A stretch of 49,642 nucleotides of DNA from Bacteroidota bacterium (lineage in GTDB: Bacteria > Bacteroidota > Bacteroidia > Bacteroidales > Paludibacteraceae), in NCBI GenBank assembly GCA_017860335.1, contig JAFNAU010000001.1:1-49642 (forward strand), read 5' to 3'. Both the position numbers and the translations under genes were made by a program. Positions 8,094-14,975 of this stretch are shown here, piece after piece (positions within the stretch are counted from its first letter, which is position 1; every line of letters begins with the position of its first letter). A model generated the notes under the pieces. It searched no databases. It saw only the letters and a program-made list of their open reading frames with translations, and was not told where the DNA came from.

Positions 8094-9557
8094 ATGATTA
8101 AATCCCTGTTTATCCGAAAATCCCTGGCTCAAATCGAAACTCAGGCTGAAGAAAGCAGTCTGCGTAAACACCTCAATCTTACCAATATCATCCTGCTGGG
8201 CATCGGATGTATTATCGGTGCCGGAATTTTTGTCCTTACCGGAACTGCTGCTGCTTTGCATGCAGGACCTGCAATAGCAATTTCTTTTATTGTATCGGCA
8301 TTTGGATGTCTTCTGGCGGGTCTCTGTTATGCAGAATTTGCATCGATGATACCCGTTTCGGGTAGCGCTTACACCTATGGTTATGCCACCATGGGTGAGT
8401 TCATCGCCTGGATTATCGGATGGGATTTAATTCTAGAGTACCTGTTCGGATCTGCCACGGTGGCGGTAGGATGGTCGGGGTATGTAACCAGTTTTCTGAG
8501 CGATATAGGGCTTCAACTGCCAGCATCTATCTGTCAAAGTCCATTTATTGTCGATGCTTCAGGCTGGCATGCAACCGGTGCATTAATCAACTTTCCGGCA
8601 GTTTTCATTGTAGCATTGATGACCACATTGCTCGTAGTCGGTATCAAAGAATCGGCCAGTTTCAATAACATCATCGTATTAATCAAAGTGACTGTTATTC
8701 TGCTTTTTATCGGATTTGGGATAGCACACATCAACGTGGACAACTGGACACCTTTTATACCTGCCAATACAGGAAGTTTCTCGCAATTTGGATGGACGGG
8801 TATTTTAACCGGTGCAGCAGTGGTATTTTTCGCGTATATCGGTTTCGATGCAGTTTCAACTACGGCGCAGGAAGCTATTAATCCTAAGCGCGATATTCCA
8901 ATCGGCATTTTAGGTTCGCTGGTTGTCTGTACAATTTTATATGTAGCTGTGAGTCTGGTGATGACCGGAATTGTAAATTATAAGGATCTGAATGTCTCTG
9001 CACCCATTGCGGTTGCCATTGATGCAGCCGGGAAAAGCCTCAGGTGGCTCAGCCCGATAATTAAAATAGGTGCTATTGCCGGACTCAGTTCTGTGGTGAT
9101 GGTGCTTCTTCTGGCGCAGTCCCGCATTTTTTACACCATGGCAAGTGATGGACTGCTCTGGAAAAGTTTTGCAAAAACTCATCCAAAATTCAAAACTCCT
9201 TATATTACAAGCATCGTGACCGGCTGTTTTGCAGCGCTTTTCGCAGGTTTATTTCCCATCGGACTTCTGGGCGAACTGGTTTCAATCGGGACACTGCTTG
9301 CCTTTGTCATTGTCAGTGTCGGACTGATAATCCTCCGAAAAACCGAGCCGGATGCTCACCGAGCCTTCCGTACTCCGTTTGTACCCCTGGTTCCGATTTT
9401 AGGAGCGCTGGTTTGTTTGGTTCAGATGGCATCACTTCCACTCGACACCTGGATACGGCTTTTAGGCTGGATGGCAATCGGTTTTATTATCTATTTTACC
9501 TATGGAATTAAGCACAGCCGCGTGAGAAAAGAAAAACAAAACAATCAGTCAGTCTGA
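8094..9557 (+). CDS. APC-superfamily amino acid permease (CAT-like)
   Basis: The 487-residue inner-membrane protein has about 12-13 hydrophobic helices. The first helix holds the family glycine-rich substrate motif (GIGCIIGAGIFVLTG, near residue 36), followed by AGPA and by the SGSAYTYGYATMGE stretch of helix 3, all typical of cationic or general amino acid transporters of the YfnA/CAT branch. The later segments FFAYIGFDAVSTTAQE and NPKRDIPIGI are also diagnostic. It is expected to bring amino acids in by proton symport or exchange; substrate is not predictable. It stands alone, between two terminators, with a -7 box at 8012-8019. Confidence 0.9.
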   Translation: MIKSLFIRKSLAQIETQAEESSLRKHLNLTNIILLGIGCIIGAGIFVLTGTAAALHAGPAIAISFIVSAFGCLLAGLCYAEFASMIPVSGSAYTYGYATMGEFIAWIIGWDLILEYLFGSATVAVGWSGYVTSFLSDIGLQLPASICQSPFIVDASGWHATGALINFPAVFIVALMTTLLVVGIKESASFNNIIVLIKVTVILLFIGFGIAHINVDNWTPFIPANTGSFSQFGWTGILTGAAVVFFAYIGFDAVSTTAQEAINPKRDIPIGILGSLVVCTILYVAVSLVMTGIVNYKDLNVSAPIAVAIDAAGKSLRWLSPIIKIGAIAGLSSVVMVLLLAQSRIFYTMASDGLLWKSFAKTHPKFKTPYITSIVTGCFAALFAGLFPIGLLGELVSIGTLLAFVIVSVGLIILRKTEPDAHRAFRTPFVPLVPILGALVCLVQMASLPLDTWIRLLGWMAIGFIIYFTYGIKHSRVRKEKQNNQSV

Positions 9558-9584
9558 TGAACTCAATATTAGAAAAGGTAGAAA

Positions 9585-9619
9585 AGAATCCGTAGAACCA
9601 TTGTTTGCGGATTTTTTTT
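9585..9619 (+). terminator. Probable terminator after the permease gene
   Basis: The stem AATCCG...CGGATT (outer pairs at 9587-9592 and 9608-9613) is followed by a T-run. Confidence 0.6.
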
Positions 9620-9742
9620 AGTTTAGCAGGTGAACTGATACGTCTGATGAGAAAAATACAGATCCTTGGCGATAAAAGAACTAAACTGACAAAAAATCCA
9701 AGATGTAAATTCCTTTCGTGTATTGGATTAACTGATTAATTA

Positions 9743-9773
9743 TTTGCAGATTAATAAATTTATTGTACCTTTG
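9743..9773 (+). promoter_or_regulatory. Consensus Bacteroidota promoter of rpsA
   Basis: TTTG at 9743-9746 and TACCTTTG at 9766-9773 are separated by 19 bases, the full Bacteroidota housekeeping sigma consensus. The leader to the ATG at 9836 is about 55 bases. Confidence 0.8.
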
Positions 9774-9835
9774 CACACTATTTTTAAACAACATAATGTC
9801 TAACCTACTATTTATTAGTAAAAAAAATTTCAGAA

Positions 9836-11968
9836 ATGGAAGAAAATGAAAAATTAGCTGAAGAAGTTAACCAAACTCCTGAGGCTGTTGAAGAAACACA
9901 ACAACCTGCCGTAGAAGAAACTGCTCCGGTAGTTGAGGAAGCTGCACCGGTTGCAGAAGAAGTAATTGAAGAAGCTGTTCCGGTTACAGAAGAAGTAATT
10001 GAAGAAGCTCCTGCAGCAAAAAAAGAAACTCCCAAGTATGTAAAACCTACCGGACCGGTTGCCGATTTCGATTGGGATTCCTATGAAAAAGGAGAAGTTA
10101 TTACAGGAAAATCAAAAGACGAATTAGAAAAAATTTACGATGACACACTGAATGCTATCAAAGACAAAGAAGTTGTGGAAGGTACTGTAACCTCTATCAA
10201 CAAACGTGAAGTGGTAGTAAATGTTGGATTTAAATCAGACGGCGTGGTTTCGATGAGCGAATTCCGCTATAACCCTGATTTGAAAGTTGGTGATAAAGTT
10301 GAAGTGTACATCGAAAGCCAGGAAGACAAAAAAGGTCAGCTTATCCTTTCTCACAAACAGGCACGCGCTACCCGCAGTTGGGATCGTGTTAATGCTGCTC
10401 TCGAAAGTCAGGAAGTAGTAAAAGGTTTTGTTAAATGCCGTACCAAAGGCGGTATGATTGTAGATGTATTTGGAATTGAAGCATTCCTGCCTGGTTCTCA
10501 GATTGACGTGAAACCCATTCGCGACTACGATATCTTTGTTAACAAAACAATGGAATTCAAGGTTATCAAAATCAACCAGGAATTCAAAAATGTTGTTGTT
10601 TCGCATAAAGCTCTTATCGAAGAAGAAATCGAACAACAGAAAAAAGAAATTATCGGTAAACTGCAAAAAGGTCAGGTACTCGAAGGAACTGTTAAGAACA
10701 TCACTTCTTACGGTGTATTCATCGACCTGGGCGGCGTAGACGGTTTAATTCATATCACTGACCTTTCATGGGGTCGCGTTTCACATCCGGAAGAAGTAGT
10801 TACACTCGATCAGAAACTGAATGTAGTAATTCTTGATTTCGATGATGAAAAGAAACGTATTGCATTGGGTCTGAAACAGCTTTCAGCGCATCCATGGGAT
10901 GCTCTTGATCCAAACCTGAAAGTAGGCGATAAAGTTAAAGGTAAAGTTGTGGTGATGGCTGACTATGGTGCATTTGTAGAAATTGCTCCGGGTGTTGAAG
11001 GTTTGATCCACGTTTCAGAAATGAGCTGGTCACAACACCTCCGTTCTGCACAGGATTTCCTCAAAGTAGGCGACGAAATCGAATCGGTAATCCTCACACT
11101 CGACCGCGACGAACGCAAAATGTCGTTGGGTATCAAGCAATTGAAATCAGATCCATGGGAAAATATCGAAACACGCTATCCGCTTGGAAGCAAACATACT
11201 GCTAAAGTTCGCAACTTTACCAATTTTGGTGTGTTTGTCGAAATAGAAGAAGGTGTTGACGGTCTGATCCACATTTCAGATCTCAGCTGGACCAAAAAAA
11301 TCAAACACCCGTCAGAATTTACACAGATTGGTGCTGATATCGAAGTTCAGGTACTTGAAATCGACAAAGATAACCGTCGTTTAAGCCTCGGACACAAACA
11401 GCTCGAAGAAAATCCATGGGATGCACTCGAAAGCTTGTTTGCAGTTGACAGCGTTCACGAAGGAATTATCATCGAAATGATGGACAAAGGCGCTGTTGTT
11501 TCATTACCTTATGGTGTTGAAGGTTTCGTAACTCCGAAACATCTGGTGAAGGAAGATGGATCACAAGCATTGGTTGATGAAAAACTTCAGTTCAAAGTAA
11601 TTGAGTTCAACAAAGACGCTAAACGGATCATCCTTTCACACAGCCGTATTCACGAAGAAACTAAACGTGCCGAAAAAGCCGTAGTTGAAGGTGAAGAGCC
11701 AAAGAAAGCTACCAAACGTGGTGCCAAGAAGGAAGAAGCTCCTGTAGCTGCAATTCCGGTAATCGAAAAAACCACTTTGGGCGACATTCAGTCATTAGCC
11801 GATCTTAAAGACCAGATGGTATCTGAAGCTGCTGAAAAGCTGGTAGCAAAAGAAGCTAAAAAGGCCAAAGCAGAAAAGGAAGTTAAAGAAGAAAAAGCCC
11901 CGAAAGCCCCGAAAACTCCAAAAGCAGCCAAAGAAGAGGACGCTGATACTGAAGAAAAAGTTGACTAA
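9836..11968 (+). CDS. rpsA: 30S ribosomal protein S1
   Basis: The product has 710 residues with six S1 RNA-binding domains at about 112-174, 192-258, 279-349, 364-436, 451-523 and 537-603. Domains 3-5 carry the best motifs (GVFIDLGGVDGLIHITDLSW, GAFVEIAPGVEGLIHVSEMSW, GVFVEIEEGVDGLIHISDLSW forms). S1 binds mRNA on the small subunit and helps start translation on messages that lack a Shine-Dalgarno site, which is the usual case in this phylum. It is longer than the roughly 600 residues common in Bacteroides because of an acidic N-terminal extension (1-62, Glu/Val/Ala/Pro) with a 33-base tandem duplication and a Lys/Glu/Ala-rich tail (605-710). Own promoter at 9743-9773 and own terminator at 11990-12025. 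Confidence 0.95.
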   Translation: MEENEKLAEEVNQTPEAVEETQQPAVEETAPVVEEAAPVAEEVIEEAVPVTEEVIEEAPAAKKETPKYVKPTGPVADFDWDSYEKGEVITGKSKDELEKIYDDTLNAIKDKEVVEGTVTSINKREVVVNVGFKSDGVVSMSEFRYNPDLKVGDKVEVYIESQEDKKGQLILSHKQARATRSWDRVNAALESQEVVKGFVKCRTKGGMIVDVFGIEAFLPGSQIDVKPIRDYDIFVNKTMEFKVIKINQEFKNVVVSHKALIEEEIEQQKKEIIGKLQKGQVLEGTVKNITSYGVFIDLGGVDGLIHITDLSWGRVSHPEEVVTLDQKLNVVILDFDDEKKRIALGLKQLSAHPWDALDPNLKVGDKVKGKVVVMADYGAFVEIAPGVEGLIHVSEMSWSQHLRSAQDFLKVGDEIESVILTLDRDERKMSLGIKQLKSDPWENIETRYPLGSKHTAKVRNFTNFGVFVEIEEGVDGLIHISDLSWTKKIKHPSEFTQIGADIEVQVLEIDKDNRRLSLGHKQLEENPWDALESLFAVDSVHEGIIIEMMDKGAVVSLPYGVEGFVTPKHLVKEDGSQALVDEKLQFKVIEFNKDAKRIILSHSRIHEETKRAEKAVVEGEEPKKATKRGAKKEEAPVAAIPVIEKTTLGDIQSLADLKDQMVSEAAEKLVAKEAKKAKAEKEVKEEKAPKAPKTPKAAKEEDADTEEKVD
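9947..10012 (+). repeat. 33-base tandem duplication inside rpsA
   Basis: Two nearly identical 33-base units (9947-9979 and 9980-10012) share a perfect 23-base core at 9954-9976 and 9987-10009. They encode two PVAEEVIEEA-type acidic units in the N-terminal extension of S1, in frame. Confidence 0.85.
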
Positions 11969-11989
11969 TACTTTCAGAATTAATATGAG

Positions 11990-12025
11990 AAAAACTGTCC
12001 GACATCTGTCGAACAGTTTTTTTTT
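11990..12025 (+). terminator. Rho-independent terminator after rpsA
   Basis: The 15-base arms 11990-12004 and 12007-12021 pair with one mismatch and end in a T-run to 12025. Confidence 0.85.
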
Positions 12026-12132
12026 CAATATATTACCGCGTAATTGTTCATCCTGTAATGCTTTACTTGGAAAAATTGAGCAAACGAATATCAATCTTCA
12101 CGAAAAACATTTATAATGTTTAAAAAATAACG

Positions 12133-12140
12133 TATGTTTG
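12133..12140 (+). promoter_or_regulatory. Bacteroidota -7 box (TATGTTTG) for the lipoprotein gene
   Basis: A full TAnnTTTG match lies 29 bases before the ATG at 12170. It covers an in-frame ATG at 12134, which therefore is unlikely to be translated. Confidence 0.5.
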
Positions 12141-12169
12141 TAATTAAATCAATAATTATTTATATCGCC

Positions 12170-12592
12170 ATGAAAAAACCAATCATTTTTATTCTCACTT
12201 TAGCCCTTTTAACCGGATGTATAGGTACTCCTCAGCAAAAAGCTGAATACAATGTTAAAAAGTATATTAAGGAAATGAATAGCAAAGAGCAGACAGACCT
12301 TAAGCCAGTTTCTGCCGGAAAGCTACAAACAATAGAATTGAAGGAAGACAGCGCTTATCTTGCTGCCAGAGATTCGATGTTTTACTATAAAAGAAAACTG
12401 AGCGAGACATTCGATCAGTTTAAACTGGCTGATAATCAAAATAAAGCCCAGGATTTTATCTCGGAAATGAAACTCAGGGAAAAATTTTGTGAGGAGAGAA
12501 AATATAAAATTGTTGAGCGCGTAAAATCCGAAGCAAAGGGTGAATATGATATCACTTTCTTCCTGGATGGCAACCTCGAAGTTGTAGAATAA
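12170..12592 (+). CDS. Small predicted lipoprotein of unknown function
   Basis: From the ATG at 12170 the product has 140 residues and begins with a type II signal peptide, MKKPIIFILTLALLTGC, with the lipobox LTGC and the lipidated Cys at residue 17. The mature part is highly charged, mostly helical (KYIKEMNSKEQ, YYKRKLSETFDQF), and ends in a beta-like FFLDGNLEVVE. I do not recognise a family. It is likely anchored to a membrane facing the periplasm. An in-frame ATG at 12134 would give a longer form, but that position lies within a promoter box and would bury the signal peptide. The gene stands alone with its own promoter and a very strong terminator. Confidence 0.7.
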   Translation: MKKPIIFILTLALLTGCIGTPQQKAEYNVKKYIKEMNSKEQTDLKPVSAGKLQTIELKEDSAYLAARDSMFYYKRKLSETFDQFKLADNQNKAQDFISEMKLREKFCEERKYKIVERVKSEAKGEYDITFFLDGNLEVVE

Positions 12593-12637
12593 AAAAATCA
12601 CCCCAAAAGTTCAATGAAACTTTTGGGGTGATTTTTT
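12592..12637 (+). terminator. Strong terminator after the lipoprotein gene
   Basis: Perfect 20-base arms 12592-12611 and 12618-12637, A-rich on the left and T-rich on the right. It can work in both directions and also lies just past the 3' end of the minus-strand tRNA-Ala gene. Confidence 0.9.
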
Positions 12638-12645
12638 AGTGAAAG

Positions 12646-12719
12646 TGGAGATTACCGGACTCGAACCGGTCACCTCGACACTGCCAGTGTCGCGCTCTAG
12701 CCAGATGAGCTAAACCCCC
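12646..12719 (-). tRNA. tRNA-Ala (anticodon GGC)
   Basis: On the minus strand the cloverleaf starts GGGGGTT at 12719, has the D-arm AGCTCATCTGGCTAGAGC, an anticodon arm with loop CTGGCAG (anticodon GGC), the GGTTCGAGTCC T-arm and the acceptor 3' strand AATCTCC with discriminator A at 12646. The G3-U70 wobble that marks alanine tRNAs is present, and there is a second G-U at 5-68. CCA is not encoded. Confidence 0.95.
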
Positions 12720-12765
12720 TTTTGCTAATGCGATGCAAAGATAAACATTTTTGGAAATAAATTCG

Positions 12766-12773
12766 TATTTTTG
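12766..12773 (+). promoter_or_regulatory. Bacteroidota -7 box (TATTTTTG) for DUF4286-ruvC
   Basis: The box lies 23 bases before the ATG at 12797. No TTTG occurs at the standard 19-base distance. Confidence 0.45.
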
Positions 12774-12796
12774 TGTGAAATTATAATCTCATTGTA

Positions 12797-13108
12797 ATGT
12801 TTATATACAACACCACTTTCCTTGTAACCGACCGGTGCTTCAATCCCTGGTTCAAATGGCTCAAAGAGGAGCACATCCCGAATATGCTCAATACCAGACA
12901 TTTCTCAAAACCTCAGATAGCGAAAGTACTGACCACCGAAAGTGATCAGGAAGGTATGTCGTTCTCGGTGCAGTTTATTGTAAATGATCTTGAGAATCTG
13001 CAAAGTTGGATAGATAATAATAACGAAATAAGATTACAGAATAATCTGTCATTACGGTTTGGGGCAGAGGTGCTTTCGTTTTCAACTATTTTAGAACTGA
13101 TGGATTGA
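12797..13108 (+). CDS. DUF4286 family protein
   Basis: The 103-residue cytosolic protein matches the DUF4286 pattern: an opening MFIYNTTFLVT, then WFKWLKEEHIPNML and a C-terminal GAEVLSFSTILELMD. The fold expected from this family is a small alpha/beta barrel-like dimer, but no function is established. It ends two bases before the ruvC ATG (stop 13106-13108, next start 13111), so the two genes are surely co-transcribed, an arrangement also seen in other Bacteroidota. This may hint at a link with recombination, but that is only context. Confidence 0.85.
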   Translation: MFIYNTTFLVTDRCFNPWFKWLKEEHIPNMLNTRHFSKPQIAKVLTTESDQEGMSFSVQFIVNDLENLQSWIDNNNEIRLQNNLSLRFGAEVLSFSTILELMD

Positions 13109-13110
13109 AA

Positions 13111-13671
13111 ATGGCGAAAGATCAGATAATACTTGGCATAGACCCGGGTACAACGGTAATGGGATACGGAATTATCCGGGTTAAAGATAATAAAGCCGAA
13201 ATGATAACGATGGGTGTGCTGGAGCTGAAGAAATATTCGGATCATTATCAGAAATTACAGCGTATTTTTGCCCGGACACTATCGCTTATCGATGAATATA
13301 ATCCGGTATGTCTTGCCATCGAAGCGCCTTTCTTTGGAAAAAATGTGCAATCGATGCTGAAACTCGGGCGGGCGCAGGGAGCAGCCATTGCTGCTGCTTT
13401 ATACCGCGATTTACCGGTGAATGAATATGCACCGCTGAAAATTAAAATGTCGATAACAGGAAACGGCCGTGCTGCCAAGGAACAGGTGGCTGATATGTTG
13501 CGGCGATATCTTCGCATTCCACAGGAAAATATGTTGCCTCAGCTGGATGCAACCGACGGCCTGGCTGCCGCGTACTGTCATTTTCTGCAGTCAGGAAAAC
13601 CAACCACAGATAGTGAATATAAGAGTTGGAAAGATTATATCAATCAGAACTCCAGCCGAATCAAGAAGTAA
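13111..13671 (+). CDS. ruvC: Holliday junction resolvase RuvC
   Basis: The 186-residue product is an RNase H-fold endonuclease that cuts Holliday junctions with RuvAB. The four acidic catalytic residues are visible: Asp11 in GIDPGT, Glu71 in AIEAPFFGKN, and Asp146 and Asp149 in LDATDGLAAAYCH. The length is normal. An upstream TTG at 13105 is also in frame, but it overlaps the stop codon of the DUF4286 gene, and the ATG at 13111 puts the usual sequence MAKDQIILGIDPG at the N-terminus. Converges on the GH18 gene. Confidence 0.95.
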   Translation: MAKDQIILGIDPGTTVMGYGIIRVKDNKAEMITMGVLELKKYSDHYQKLQRIFARTLSLIDEYNPVCLAIEAPFFGKNVQSMLKLGRAQGAAIAAALYRDLPVNEYAPLKIKMSITGNGRAAKEQVADMLRRYLRIPQENMLPQLDATDGLAAAYCHFLQSGKPTTDSEYKSWKDYINQNSSRIKK

Positions 13672-13717
13672 AAAAAACCGATTGCGGATTATCGCTTTCG
13701 TCCTGTTTGAGAATGTC

Positions 13718-14815
13718 CTACCGGTTTATATCAATAACATCTAAAAGTCCGTTTTCAGGCATATCTAATGGCAATTCCCAAAACATTAATCCGCCCAGAC
13801 TTTTTTTCTTTACATAATCGCTTTTTGCTTTCAGGGATTGTTTGTCGTCACCTGTGACAAATTTCATTTTCTCGTCGTTGTACCAATGTGCAGCCTGTGC
13901 TTTTTTGTCCCAGTAATACTTATAGCCATTGGATTCTGTAAATGTATTCACATTCATTTTATAATCGTGTGAACCCAGAAATTTCCCCGGTTGATAGAGA
14001 CCATTGTTTATATTCGGGACATTTTCCCATGAACGGGTGTAGAAAGTTGCCCCGATTATGACTTTATTCAGAGGAAATCCTGTCTTTTCGAGATAGCTGA
14101 TAGCTTTGTCTGCCGATTCCTCATTCTCCTGTGAACTGTATAAGGGTGTCATGTGTCCGGTGATGGTAGCGTATCCGCCTACCAGGTCGTAAGACATTAG
14201 GTTTACAAAATCGATATATGGATTAATGGCTTTCCAGTCGATGGCTTTCTCCATATACTCCATAAAACCACCTGAAGCAAAACTGATAATTTTTCCCTTC
14301 GGAAGTGTTTTCCGTAGTAATGCCACTACTTTGGTAAAATTGTTTTTATCTTCCATCAGATACTGATGTCCGGGAAATCCCTTCACCACCGGATATTCCC
14401 AGTCAAAGTCAAATCCGTCCAGATTATAGGTTTTCAGAAAGTCTCTGACTGAACTTACGAACCGTTTTGTTTTCAGCGGGTCATTAAATACGTTGGAACA
14501 TAACTCGCAGCCACCCCAGCCACCCAAAGCTATCATTGTTTTAAGATGCGGGTATTTTTGTTTCAGCTTTATTAGTTCCTTCAATACGGTGAGATCTTTC
14601 TGTCTGGAAACGCCAAAATATCCACCGCTGTTTACGTGACCGAAACTGTAAATGACATGAGTAATACGGCTGTAGTCATACATCATCAGCGATGCACTAT
14701 CGGCAGAGAAGTAGGCTATCAGTTTATACTTACGCTCTGAAGGGTTCTTTTGTCCATGGAGTGCTGCCGAAAATACAAGAACCACTAAACTAATTAGAAA
14801 TGCTGTTTTTTTCAT
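13718..14815 (-). CDS. Secreted glycoside hydrolase family 18 protein (chitinase-like)
   Basis: The 365-residue protein has an N-terminal signal peptide (MKKTAFLISLVVLVFSAALHGQ) and a single GH18 TIM barrel. The catalytic motif DGFDFDWE is at residues 133-140 with Glu140 as acid, and the other GH18 marks are present: ALGGWGG on strand 3, LMSYDLVGG (substrate-assisting Tyr and Asp), and a final GGLMFWELPLD. GH18 enzymes hydrolyse beta-1,4-GlcNAc bonds in chitin or N-glycan cores using the substrate acetamido group. No carbohydrate-binding module is seen. With the GH20 hexosaminidase at 24048 it could form a GlcNAc-polymer degradation pair, though the genes are 9 kb apart. Endoglycosidase or chitinase activity cannot be separated here. 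Confidence 0.9.
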   Translation of the reverse strand: MKKTAFLISLVVLVFSAALHGQKNPSERKYKLIAYFSADSASLMMYDYSRITHVIYSFGHVNSGGYFGVSRQKDLTVLKELIKLKQKYPHLKTMIALGGWGGCELCSNVFNDPLKTKRFVSSVRDFLKTYNLDGFDFDWEYPVVKGFPGHQYLMEDKNNFTKVVALLRKTLPKGKIISFASGGFMEYMEKAIDWKAINPYIDFVNLMSYDLVGGYATITGHMTPLYSSQENEESADKAISYLEKTGFPLNKVIIGATFYTRSWENVPNINNGLYQPGKFLGSHDYKMNVNTFTESNGYKYYWDKKAQAAHWYNDEKMKFVTGDDKQSLKAKSDYVKKKSLGGLMFWELPLDMPENGLLDVIDINR

Positions 14816-14975
14816 AATGATTGATGCATATTTTACGGATGAATATAGGGCCTTATATAGTGAATACTAATCTTGTGAAATATCGTAAATGAAAAGAATA
14901 GTCGTATTGTTTACTAATATGATTTTTATATATTGTTCATTTATGAGTTTGTAAAATGCGGATACCAGCAATCAG

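Noticed and set aside
9641..9700. CTGATGA motif resembling a hammerhead ribozyme core
   Set aside because: The matching GAAA segment and the three stems could not be found; the likeness is by chance.
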